A stretch of 64,000 bases of DNA from Monodelphis domestica. Taxonomy: Eukaryota > Chordata > Mammalia > Didelphimorphia > Didelphidae. A model generated the notes under the pieces. That model was given only the letters and a program-made list of their open reading frames with translations. It was not told the origin of the DNA and searched no databases. A program made the translations under genes and the position numbers. This document shows, one piece after another, positions 23,015 to 33,224 of this stretch; position 1 is the stretch's first letter, and each line of letters opens with the position of its first letter. Where the stretch lies: contig NC_077227.1 in assembly GCF_027887165.1 (NCBI RefSeq), positions 75,820,305 to 75,884,304 on the forward strand. Direction: 5' to 3'.

Positions 23015-23242
23015 GCAGTTAAATGACATAGTCAATGGAGTGCTGGACCTGGAGTCCGGAAGACCTGAATTCAAATCCAGCCTTAGATACTTACTGCTGT
23101 GTGATCCTGGGCAAGTTACTTAACCCCCTGTGTCTCAGTTTCTTTATCAGCATATGAGCTGGAAAGAGAAAAAGGCAAACCACTTCAGTATCATTGCCAA
23201 GGAAACTCCAGATGGGATCAGGAATAACTGAACAACAAGAAA
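23015..23242 (+). mobile_element. MAR1-type CORE-SINE
   Basis: GTTAAATGACATAGTCAATGGAG head to GGGATCAGGAATAACTGAACAAC. Confidence 0.8.
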
Positions 23243-23499
23243 TATGCAAGAATTAGGGCAATTCTAGGAGAGGTACTTGACTTCTGTTTTAGCCCATGGT
23301 GAACAGGGGACACTGAAAGCTACCTCAAGGATAGGATAGGAATAAGTAAAATGTAAGGATTTAAAAAAAGCCGTAAAAAGTGAAATTTAAGGATTAAAAA
23401 GCAGGAAATGTGGAAATTAGGTTAATGACTGATAAAGGTTGTTGCCTGGGGTCAGTCAGAATAAGAGTATTTTTTATTTTTCATTTTAAAAATTGGGAT

Positions 23500-23672
23500 G
23501 GAGCTTAACCCAGTATCTCAAATTGGTAACTTCTCTGCAATTTATAATCTCAGGGTGTTTCCTAGAATTCTGAGTGGTTGAATGACTTGCCCAGAGTCCC
23601 ACTGCAATTCACAGCAGAGGCAGGATTTGAACCCAAATCTTCAAGACTGGCTCCCGACTACATCTTACATAA
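23500..23672. mobile_element. MIR-like repeat
   Basis: AATGACTTGCCCAGAGTCCC, GGCAGGATTTGAACCCAAATC. Confidence 0.5.
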
Positions 23673-23849
23673 CTTTGCTTAAATTTATATAGCTTTAGGG
23701 TCAACCTCAAAAGCATGGAACAGCCACTGATTGTTCCACCTGATTCCTCATCCCCTAAAAAAAGATCTGAAGAAGAAAAACTTGATAAAGGAGTATTGGA
23801 AGAAAAGCAGAGAAGCTGCCAAGGAGGAGTTGATAGGATTACATGGAGT

Positions 23850-24345
23850 CACAGAAGCTACCTTTTGGAAGAGACTAAGAGGCCATCTTGTCGACACCCA
23901 CACCTGAATGAGAATCTCCATTATGGTACCCCTTAGAGATTGTCTGCCAGTCTCTCCTTGAAAAAGTCCAGTGAGGGAGACCTCACAACTCCCCCCAAGA
24001 GTTCATTTTACTTTTGATTCCAAGTTTCTCTTTCTAACCCTAAATCCAGGACTCCATAACTTCCCTGTCACTCTGGGGCCAAGATGGGAAAGGCAAATAC
24101 CTCCTTCTCATGAAAACCATCTTTCTTTCCCTAGCCCCTCCCATGAGTCTTCCCTTCTCTGGATGAAACATCTTCAACCAATTTTTCTCTAGAATAGTCC
24201 CAAGGATCTTTGGCATTGTACTAACCTTCTTTTAGAATGTCCTCTTCTTTATTCATCCCTCTCTTAAAATGCAGAATACAGCACTATACAAGACTTGAAA
24301 TGCTGTCTGAGCAGGGCACAGCTGGATGATGCCTTGTTTTCCAGA
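23850..24345 (-). mobile_element. CR1/L3 LINE fragment
   Basis: Read on the minus strand this has the CR1/L3 3' region: plus-strand CCAGTCTCTCCTTGAAAAAGTCCAGTGAGG (23948-23977), GAGTCTTCCCTTCTCTGGATG (24144-24164), TCTTAAAATGCAG (24263-24275) and TGCTGTCTGAGCAGGGCA (24301-24318). It is an ancient element. Confidence 0.75.
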
Positions 24346-24899
24346 TGCCTTTGAGAGCAACAATTAGGCCTGGAACCAAGGCACTGCCTGAGAGTCGAGG
24401 CACAAAAGATCTTACTCTTTCAGGGTGTAAGAGAACGAGACAAAATGCCTCTTGTTTTGGACTCAGAGATAGGGGGTTGGTAGGAGTAAGGGTAGACTAG
24501 CAAGGAAGGAGAGCGGGGGAAGAAGGAGATTTTTTTTCTTCTCCCCTGAGGACTGGAACTGCAGGAAACATCTGACCTGGGGAATAAATTAGGAAGCAGA
24601 AGTGAAGACAGCTGTTAACATGCTGATTGTGTCAACCTATGACAAGCTAACATGAATAATGAGCCTTTCCTTGTAATTACCTTCCTGAATATAGTTTATA
24701 CCCAAGATTCTCTCTGTCAACAATTGACTGTAGATATGGGTGGAGCTCACACTGTGTGAGGGGTCCTGGGGAGAGGGAAACCCTGTGGAAAGTATAATAG
24801 AAGTGAAGGGGAAAGGCCAGGGACCCAAAGGCAAAGTCTTTGAAAGAAGAAAAATGGTAGGGAAGGCAAGAAGTTATCCAGAAATCTTTTGGTGGTAAT

Positions 24900-25020
24900 A
24901 CATGGCATAATGAGTTCTGGTCTTGTTCTTAGAAAAGACTTGGGTTTGAATTCTATCTCTAAAACTCACTGGTTGGTTGGTGAAAGAAGGCACTTGACTT
25001 CTGTAAGGTTCAATTACATA
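24900..25020 (+). mobile_element. CORE-SINE fragment
   Basis: GGTTTGAATTCTATCTCTAA and GCACTTGACTTCTGTAAGG; diverged. Confidence 0.4.
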
Positions 25021-25079
25021 ATATATATATAAAATAGGAACATTTGTTATACTTTCCCTTTAAGGTCATTTCCCTTTAA

Positions 25080-25184
25080 GGTCATTTTTGGCAAGTCATT
25101 TAACCTCTATTGCTTAGCTTTGACTACCTTTCTGTCTTGGAACTGATATACAGTATTAATATAAGACAGAAAGTAAAGGTTTAA
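25080..25184 (+). mobile_element. tRNA-headed marsupial SINE, 3' half
   Basis: GGCAAGTCATTTAACCTCTA to AAGACAGAAAGTAAAGGTTT; the head is missing. Confidence 0.72.
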
Positions 25185-25223
25185 AATTAACAAAGTTGTA
25201 TATATCAGAAGTTCACAGTTCCT

Positions 25224-25489
25224 GTGGGAGTAGAAACACAGAAGAAAAACAACTGCTTGATCACATGGGTCGATGGAGATAAGATTGGGGATGTAGACTC
25301 TAAATGATCACTTTAGTGCAAATATTAATAATATGGAAATAGGTTTTGATCAATGACACATGTAAAACCCAATGGAACTGAGCATTGGCTATGGGAGGGA
25401 GTGGAAAAGGGGAGGGAAAGAACATAAATTATGTAACCATGGAAAATTATTCTAAATCAATTAATTACATAAAATTTTTCAAATAAAAA
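25224..25489 (+). mobile_element. Very short L1 3' UTR insertion with target-site duplication
   Basis: 266 bases matching the 3' UTR of the L1 at 53387-54246 in the opposite orientation (GTAGAAACACAGAAGAAAAA, GCTTGATCACATGGGT, GGGGATGTAGACTCT), ending in AAATAAAAAA. A 15-base direct repeat AAGTTCACAGTTCCT (25209-25223 and 25490-25504) is the target-site duplication. It is severely 5'-truncated, with no coding part. Confidence 0.9.
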
Positions 25490-25615
25490 AAGTTCACAGT
25501 TCCTTATATAAAACTTTCTTGATCTTTATTTCTTGAAATGTTTGTTTGTTGACAGTACTTAAATTTATACTATAAAAGAAAATTAATTTTATTTTTTTAA
25601 AGAGTCCTCAGGATC

Positions 25616-25785
25616 CACCAGGTGACTCAGTGGATGGAGAGTCAGTCCTAGAGATGGGAGGTCCTGGGTTCAAATTTGACCTCAGATATGTCCTAACTGT
25701 GTGAGCCTAGGCAAATCACTTAACCCTAATTGCTAAGCCCTTACTGCTCAATACACAGTATTGATTCTAAGAAGGTAAGGTGAGC
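25616..25785 (+). mobile_element. tRNA-headed marsupial SINE
   Basis: CACCAGGTGACTCAGTGGAT to GATTCTAAGAAGGTAAGG, with a small deletion before the tail. Confidence 0.8.
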
Positions 25786-26699
25786 TTTTCAGGGTTTAAA
25801 GGTAAGGGTTTTTTTTTTTAGTGGGTCTCAGCTCTGTATAGATACTCAGGCTAATAAAACATTGATCAGGAGTCAAAAGAATTGTACCTGAGTCCATAAA
25901 CGGTCAAGACAATTCTCCTTCCCTCTCCCATGAGCCCTACTATCCAGGGACTTATACAGTTCTCTAGATCCATAGCATTTCCTCGGATGGGCCCTGGAAA
26001 GTAAAAGTACTAGTGTTGCTAAAGAGTTGTTTCTTCCCCATCATCCTGCCCCTTCCATGGAACCTACATGATCCACATAACTCACATATCAGGAAAAGGC
26101 AAGGTCTAGGTTTTTTCTGCCATGGCTCTTTCCCCCCCTTACTAAGATCCCTCTCCCCATGATCCAACTCCATTATGGACCAAGAACTTCTAATCTTGGT
26201 TATTAACTTTACATGGTCCAGAAATTCCTTTACTAGTTCCAGGAAGCATCTTCTCCATCCCAAACTTCCAAAGACTTCTTTCTACATGGCTCACTGGAAG
26301 AGTTGTGTATCTACAAGGGTATCCCACCAGGGAAATGCATAAATGTTCACAACCAATCTCTTTCTATTTGACCTTTTAGGTCAGACTTTCCTTTCTAGCC
26401 TTTCCTTTTAAAGGCCATTCCTAAAGATGTATCCCTAATGGACTAACTGGTGATGAACCAAAGGATGAATCAATCATTCTCCAGATGACACTAATGGGGA
26501 AAGCTAGGACAAGGCAAAGAACTCACACCCTCTCAAGGAAGCATCATTAATACCAGAACAAGGTCCTCATCAATGGAGGGAAGAGTGGAATGAGACCTCC
26601 ATACCTCGAATAAGGAGACACCATCAATACTATACCAAAGTCCTCATCAGTGAGGGCAATGAGGAAAATAACTGGGCACACACCTACTATAGTTAAACA

Positions 26700-27680
26700 A
26701 AGAAGTAAGCAATGCCTTCTTTGTTTTATTGATACTTTTTGTTTTTTTTTAACATAACAATCATTTCTTGATATACAGTTCATCCCACTGTCCTGATTTC
26801 TCATTGTGCTTGTGATAAAGAAACCAGTTGAGCAAAACCAATTGGCAAAAACAATCTCATCTGATCATGTGTATGACATTCTGCCAACATATTCCCCTAC
26901 TATCTCTCTACTAAGTGGAGAAATGACCTATCATTAAGGAATTGTTATTAAACAAATTATAATTATTTGTATTATTAATTATGTATTCTATAACTGATAT
27001 ATAATATAAAAATAATTATAGGTATCATCATTGTATATTTAATATACTATACACAGAATAATTTAATATATTATCCTTATATATTATAATAATATTAGAT
27101 ATAATTATACATTATTATAATTATAATGAACAAATTAACCAAAATTGTTTATTGCAAGGAAATCTCTTTGGGTCCTGATATCTCTGAACATAGACTACCT
27201 CATGGGAGTTTCTAGTTTCCTAGAAAAATGTGTTAAATTTCAATTTCAATTTAAAAATTTTCATTGTTCATTGTAATTAATCTGAATTCAGCTACCTTAT
27301 AGCCTTGTTTTCATTTGCTGTCATATAGTCGTGTTTATTATTTTGTTCTCCTTTCTTTTCTTTGTATCACTTCATATGAATCTTCTCATGTTTCTCTGAA
27401 TTCCTCATACTAATAGTTTCATAATGTCACAATAATATTCCATTTGATTCATATAATTTTGTTTGTTTAGCTATTTGCCAAGAGATTGCTACCTTGCTTG
27501 GTTCCAGTTTTTTGCACCCACATAATGATGCTATGAATATCTTGTTACATAAGGGACCTTTTTCTCTGTCAATGATCAGTTACTATAGAGAGGGATTATT
27601 GGATCAAACTCAATGGGCAGTTAAGTAACTTTTCTCATATAATTGCAAACTATGAATGGTTGAACCAATCAGAGCTTGCT
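26700..27680 (-). mobile_element. LINE-derived segment, AT-rich
   Basis: The right half (27320-27680) contains the reverse complement of L1-type ORF2-end motifs (AATAATATTCCATTTGATTC, AGCTATTTGCCAAGAGATTG, GGATTATTGGATCAAA). The middle 26945-27125 is an expanded AT-rich tract. Family assignment within LINEs is uncertain. Confidence 0.5.
26945..27125. repeat. AT-rich low-complexity tract
   Basis: Over 85% A+T by eye, with repeated TAATTATA, ATATAATAT and TTATAATAATATTAG; not a simple single-unit repeat. Confidence 0.85.
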
Positions 27681-28149
27681 GAGATGACTTCCCATTGGAT
27701 ATCAGTCCTCCTGAATCATAGTGCCTTCCCTCTGAGACTATTCCTAATTTATTCTGTCTTTATTTTGTTTGTGTATGTTTGTGTGTCATCTTGAGATCCA
27801 ATTTATATGTTTCTCCTTACCTTGTGAATGGTTGAGGGAAGAGATGCCCATGAAGAGGAATCTGATATTTTGCTAAGTTCCTTAGGTATCAAAGTTTGGA
27901 CAGTTCCAGGAAGGAGTGATGGATTCTGCAGGGTAAACAACCTTAGCCAAAGGAAGTTAATGAACCTGCATCTTGCCTCCGGGAATAGCCTGAGGGTTGC
28001 TCAAAGTGTGACATTGCCATAAGCTTTTATCACTTCCAGAGGAATATAAAATGATTTAGACAGAGATCATATTTCAGGGAGAGATGCAGCAGGGCATGGT
28101 GGAGAGAGGTCTGGGTGTAGAATAATAACACCAGTGAAGGAGAAAGACC

Positions 28150-28378
28150 AGGCACTGTAGATTGTGCATTGGACTTAGAAGCAGGAATACTCCTCTTACC
28201 AAGTTCAAATCCAGCCTCAAACACTTAGTAGTTATGTGACCCTGGGCAAGTCACTTAACCCTGATGGACTCAGTTTTCTCATCTATAAAGTTATCTGGAG
28301 AAGGAAATAACAAACCACTTGCCAAGAAATCCCCAAAATAGGGTCATGAAGAGCCAGACACACTTAAAGAACTCAACA
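28150..28378 (+). mobile_element. MAR1-type CORE-SINE
   Basis: CACTGTAGATTGTGCATTGG, AAGTTCAAATCCAGCC, GTGACCCTGGGCAAGTCAC and CCAAGAAATCCCCAAAATAGGG. Confidence 0.78.
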
Positions 28379-28389
28379 GGAGAAAGATC

Positions 28390-28532
28390 AGTTTATGTAG
28401 AGTCAGGAATGTTTGAGCTCAAATCCTACCTCAGGATTTGTGTGACTGAGCAAATCACTTAATGTCTTTGTTTCTTTGCCTGTAAAATGAGGGAATTGGA
28501 CTCTACCACAATCTTTCAGACCCCAGCTCTAG
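28390..28532 (+). mobile_element. CORE-SINE fragment
   Basis: TTTGAGCTCAAATCCTACCT, GTGTGACTGAGCAAATCAC, TTGCCTGTAAAATGAGGGAA. Confidence 0.6.
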
Positions 28533-28595
28533 CACTTATTGGCTTTGTGACTCTGGGCAAGTCATGAAACCATAAAGATAAAACTAGAAAGAACA

Positions 28596-28915
28596 TCTCC
28601 TAGGTATGTGATCTTGGGCAAGTCACTTAACCCTTGCCAGTGTTGGCGAACCTTTTCCTACTCTGTGAACCCCCCTCATTACCAGAGAGAGCTGATGAAG
28701 GAAGTACTTGCTTCGGATAGCTGGACAGAGAGGTAGAGCATGCAAAAAAAATATCCTCAGGTGCTGGGAAGTGGGGGGAATGGAGCAGCTCCCCGAGTGT
28801 TGGTTCTGCACTCTGTCATGTATTCACCAACGCTGGCTGAGACCTTACCTCTCTTCTGCCTTGCAACCAATACATAACTATGATTCTAAGATAGAAGATA
28901 ATAGCTTTTAAAAAT
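28596..28915 (+). mobile_element. tRNA-headed marsupial SINE split by a hAT-like insertion
   Basis: Left part GTGATCTTGGGCAAGTCACTTAACC (to 28637); right part CTTACCTCTCTTCTGCCTTGCAACC (from about 28841) to AGATAGAAGATAATAGC. The intervening 198 bases are the separate element at 28638-28835. Confidence 0.72.
28638..28835. mobile_element. hAT-like nonautonomous DNA element inserted in a SINE
   Basis: About 198 bases with terminal inverted repeats: CAGTGTTGG at the left and CCAACGCTG at the right. It interrupts a tRNA-headed SINE whose left part (28600-28637) and right part (28836-28915) continue in register. It shares a core GCTGGACAGAG..TCCTCAGG with the element at 16314. A clean 8-base target duplication is not visible. 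Confidence 0.65.
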
Positions 28916-29115
28916 CCTACCTTGGTGATATCATAAGCAAATCAGGAAAGCATAGAATACTTTATCTGTCATATCTGTGGAGAAGGGAAGAATTTATGAC
29001 CAAAGAAGATGGAGAGCTTTATGGGATATAAAACAAATAATTTTGATTATAACAAATTTGAAAGGTAAATAAATAAAACCAATGTAGTCAATGTTAGAAG
29101 GAAAGTTTATCCAAT
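28905..29115 (+). mobile_element. L1 ORF2 fragment related to the 30447 copy
   Basis: CCTACCTTGGTGATATCATAAGCAAAT.. through AAGGAAAG parallels 30455-30650 with about 10-15% differences and then stops. It is an internal piece of the same L1 subfamily, truncated at both ends. Confidence 0.75.
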
Positions 29116-29194
29116 CCTTTCCTTTTACCAAGAAATAACCGAGATCTGGAGAAATTACTTACCAAAGATAATCTAAGTGTTGAACCAGTATTCA

Positions 29195-29305
29195 AACTCC
29201 AAGACTCTCTTCTTTTGGGCTAAATTGACTTCAATTTTCTCATCTGAAAAATGGGGCTAATAACACTTCAATGACCTGCTTCGTAGGTTATGGGGAAAGT
29301 CTTGT
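29195..29305 (+). mobile_element. MIR-like repeat fragment
   Basis: CAATTTTCTCATCTGAAAAATGG, CTTCGTAGGTTATGGGGAAAG. Confidence 0.45.
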
Positions 29306-30249
29306 CACTCTATTAATGTGAGCTACTCCACAAAAGCCTATGATCATAGGAAAGTTCTGGCTAGAGGCTTTTCTGGAACACCTGTAGAACCCCATCTTTG
29401 ACGCTAGAGGGCTCCTCCAGGCCAACTGCCCTTTAGAAATTTAAGTACAGAGGGGAAACCTTACAAGCAGAATTGGCAACTGATGGGCTTAGGGTGGGGG
29501 GAACTATACCTAGAGGCAGGGAACACTGATGCACAGACAACTGACCACAGTGCAATGGACTTCTCACCAGACTCTCTTCCTAAAGCAGTCAGGAATTGGG
29601 GGTTTCTTGCCTGGATTTCTCCAGCCCCCCCCCCAAATACATCCATCATCCTAAAGAAAAGCCTACTGGCTCATGGATCCAGAGAAACTATTGGCTGGGG
29701 ACTTGAAATGAGCCTCTGAGATTCTAGGAGGGGCTTTGGGAAAAGGCACACTTTACAACGTGTCTGTTTGCTTTTATTCTTGCAGAAAGGATGCAAAATC
29801 CAGGACAAATCTTAGGGATGGGAAAAAGGAAGGGTGAATTGCAGGCAGGATAAGAGAATTGCTGGGCCAAGTAACAAGGCAGGAGAAAAGTAAGTAGAGG
29901 AAGTAGGAAGGAAGGAAGGATGGATGGGGGATGGTTGGGACAAAAACCAGAGGCAAAGTGATAACCTGCTCCTCATTGCTCCTCTCTGAATAGCCAACCT
30001 AAAAGAGTTAAAGGAGACAAACAGGAGAAGGACACTACTGTCTTTAGGCTTCTGCAGGCTGGCTGCTCAGTAGCTGATCTTTGCTTTTAGGCCTTCTGGT
30101 CAGCCTTGAATCTAATCTTCACTCTATAAGACCTGGTGACTTTTGTCTTGAGATGATAGAATATAGTGTCAAAAGCAAATACAGAAATAATAAATTATGG
30201 ACTTCTGATTTTACAGTTAGGGAAACTAAGGTTTATTGCCCCCCCCCCT

Positions 30250-30446
30250 TGGGGACATCTAGGTGGTCCAGTGGATTGAGAGCCAGGCATACATATGGGA
30301 AGTCCTGGGTTCAAACGTGACCTCAGATATTTCCTAGTTGTGTGATGTTAGGCAAGGCATTTGACACACATTGCCTAGACCTTATCTCTGTTCTGCCTTG
30401 GAATCAATACATGGTATTAATTCTAAGATAGAAAGTAAAGGGTTTT
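30250..30446 (+). mobile_element. tRNA-headed marsupial SINE (duplication copy 1)
   Basis: GGGGACATCTAGGTGGTCCA head, GGTTCAAACGTGACC B box, GATAGAAAGTAAAGGG tail, then T/A run into the L1 fragment. Confidence 0.84.
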
Positions 30447-31655
30447 TAAAAAATCCTACTTTGGTGGTATCATAAGCAAATTAGGAGAGCATGGAATATT
30501 TTATCTGTCATATCTGTGGAAAAGGGAAGAATTTATGACCAAAGAATATAGAGAACTTTATAGGATGTAAAATGAATAATTTTGATTATGTTAAATTTAA
30601 AAGGTTTTGCATAAATAAAACCAGTGCAGCCAAAATTAGAAGGAAAGCAGGAAATTGGGAGAAAATTTTTATAGCAAGTTTCTCTGCTAAAGGCATCATC
30701 TCTCAAATCAAAGAAGTGAGTCAAATTTATGAGAATAATAGTCATTCCCCAAATGATAATGGTCAAATGATATAAACAGGCAGTTTTCAGACAAAGAAAT
30801 CACTATTAGAGATATGCAAATTAAAACACCTCCGAGATACTAATTGATTGGCTAACATGACAGAAAAGGAAAAGGACAAGTGCTAGAGAGGATGCAGAAA
30901 AATTGGGACATTAATTCTGTATTGGTAGAGTTGTGAACTGGTTCACCTCTTCTGGAGAATAATTTGTAACTCAGCCCAAAGGGCTATAAAACTATACATA
31001 CCCATTTGACCCAGCAATTCCACTAGTAGGTCTGTATCCCAAAAATATTTTATTTTTTAAAGGAAAAGGATATTTATTTTTATTTATACCAGCTGTTTTT
31101 GTGGTAGCAAAAAATTGGTCATTGAGGGGATGCCCTTCAGTTGGGGAATAACTGAACAAGTTGTATATGATTGTAATGGAATAATATTGTGCTCTATAAG
31201 AACTGATGAGCATGATGGTTTGAGAAAAACCTGGAAAGATTTATGAGTTGATGCAAAGTGAGGAGAACCAGAACACTGTACATAGTAACAGCAATAGAGT
31301 ACTATGATCAGTTGTGAATGACTTCACTTTTCTCAGAAATACAATAATACATGACTTTTTAAAAAAGAATTTAAGATGAAAAATGTTATCCATCTCCAGA
31401 GGAAGAATTGATAAAATCTGAACGCAGACCAAAACATACTTTTAAAAACTCTCTTCATTTTTCTTCTTGGTTTTTTTGGTCTGTTTTTCCTTTTACAACA
31501 TGGCTAATATGGAAATATGTTTTGCATTATTGCACATTCATAATCTATATCAAATTGCTTGCCTTCTCCAAGAGGGGGAGGAGAAGAAAGGGAGAGGGAG
31601 AGAATTTAGAACTCAAAAAATTTAAAACGAATGTTAAAAATTATTTTTAGGTATA
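30447..31655 (+). mobile_element. L1 3' fragment (in duplication copy 1)
   Basis: Sense-strand L1 ORF2 distal region: AAATTAAAACACCTCCGAGA near 30820 (compare ATGCAAATTAAAACAAC in ORF2), GTTGTGAACTGG near 30930, CATTTGACCCAGCAATTCCA near 31003, GGGGAATAACTGAACAAGTTG near 31143. A 3' UTR follows, with a purine-rich stretch (31571-31607) and an A-rich end. Coding frames are broken. Confidence 0.88.
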
Positions 31656-31724
31656 ATTGGAAAAAATCAAATATACAGATTTAAAAACGAAATCTTACCT
31701 CAGACACTTATAACTATATGACCC

Positions 31725-31885
31725 TGGATCATAGGATAATAGACAGAGATGGAAAGGACATCAGTGGTCAAGTAATCTAATCTTCTCATTTTACAGATGA
31801 AGAATCTAGGGTTCATTCAAGATAAGTGACTTGACTGAGGTAAGTTAAATGAGTAGTAAGTTAGAATTTGGAATTTGAAGCCAAA
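31725..31885. mobile_element. MIR/CR1-like ancient repeat (duplication copy 1)
   Basis: ATCATAGGATAATAGACAGAG, CATTTTACAGATGAAGAATC, ATTCAAGATAAGTGACTTGAC. It recurs at 36192-36352 in copy 2. Confidence 0.5.
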
Positions 31886-32469
31886 TCCAACTCTTTCCCC
31901 CCATCATTTCTTACTATGTCTCAATAATTTCTTATGAACAATTAAGGACAATTACTATGAGTCCTTTAGGCTATTTAAAATTTTTCTGTGAGGTTGAATA
32001 AATTTTTTCCAATACCTGATATATGCTTTTATAGGATAATGGGTTCCTCTTACCAAGTTGTGGAAACTTAAGACTTCCTAGAGACAACTATGAACAGGGG
32101 CAAACGAAGCAAGCCAAAGAAAAAATGATTTGTTTTGAGGGTTATCTCTAAGATTGGATCTGGTACATGTAAATGGAATCTTAGGTGCTAGGTCAAGGAT
32201 TAATCAAAATAAGGACCTTTTGATTTAATCCAGAAAACATGTAAAAACACAAGTCAATTCTCTCTGAGGTCCAGAGACAAGGACATAAATAGGAAGCCCC
32301 TGGGTTGTCATGGTTTTTCTCCTGATATGGAAAGGAGTCATATTTAACTTCCCAAGACAATTGCATTAGTTGGAATGGAGCTAGTAGAAAAGTATCACAT
32401 GAAGGAAGTTTACTTTTCTCCTACTGCTAAATTGGCATGACTCTACCCAAGTGAGTTGTCCTTTCTTAC

Positions 32470-32673
32470 TTTTTTTTTTAAACCCTTACCTTCTGTCTTA
32501 GAATTAATACTGTTTATTAGTTCCAAGGAAGAAGAGTGGTAAGGACTAGGCATTGGGGGTTAAGTGACTTGCCCAGGGTCATGCAGCCAGAAAGTGTCTG
32601 AGGTCAGATTTGAACCTAGGACCTCCTGTCTCTAGCCCAGGCTCTCAATCCACTGAGCTACTCAGCTGCCCCC
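32470..32673 (-). mobile_element. tRNA-headed marsupial SINE (duplication copy 1)
   Basis: T run and AACCCTTACCTTCTGTC to GAGCTACTCAGCTGCCCC. An imperfect direct repeat TGAGTTGTCCTTTCTT / TGAGTTGCCATTTCTT flanks it (about 32452-32467 and 32674-32689), the likely target duplication. Confidence 0.87.
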
Positions 32674-33019
32674 TGAGTTGCCATTTCTTCATCTGGTCTG
32701 GGGATCCAAACCACATAGTATGTTCAGGATAAGCAGTAATTCTGGTAGCAATAGTCTCAAGGTGTCCCAGGTTTTCCATCTTCTTGAAATCTCTGCCACA
32801 GTTGAATTTTCCCCAAGTGCCAGATTTCCAGTTATGGTTGTCTCTCTGGACCTCAGTTTTCCCATATGTAAAACTAAGGAATTAAGAAAGATGATATCCA
32901 AGGACTCATCTATTTAAAATGTTCTTTGATTCCAATAAAAGACCAATATGAGATTGTCTACTGAATTTTATAGTTCAGACCATAACTTCTCCCTTGCCCT
33001 CTTTCTGAGATTATATCAT

Positions 33020-33222
33020 TCCAGAAGCTTTGACTTGCTCCATTTTCAATCTGGACTAGTTTGTCTCTCCTTTGGTAGCATGGTGGTGGTCTCCTACTCT
33101 CAGTGGCTCACCATATTGGCCACTCACCCAATTGTCTTGTTCAGAACTCCTAAGCTCAAGTGATCCACCACTCTTAACCTCCCCAGTAACAGGAGCTGGA
33201 CAGAGCAGCAGTGCCAACTGAA
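33020..33222 (-). pseudogene. RN7SL pseudogene: 7SL (SRP) RNA retropseudogene
   Basis: Read on the minus strand this resembles 7SL RNA, the RNA scaffold of the signal recognition particle. Plus-strand landmarks, each matching the reverse complement of mammalian 7SL in the right order: TTTGACTTGCTCC (33029-33041, one mismatch), TGGTGGT..CTCC (33081-33094), CACCATATTG (33109-33118, exact), AGAACTCCT (33143-33151, exact), GCTCAAGTGATCC (33154-33166) and CTCCCCAGTA (33179-33188). The part between CACCATATTG and AGAACTCCT is shortened, and the 3' third beyond 33020 is unrecognisable. Divergence and deletions show a processed pseudogene. Marsupials have no Alu or B1 SINEs, so it should derive directly from 7SL RNA. 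Confidence 0.8.
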
Positions 33223-33224
33223 AA

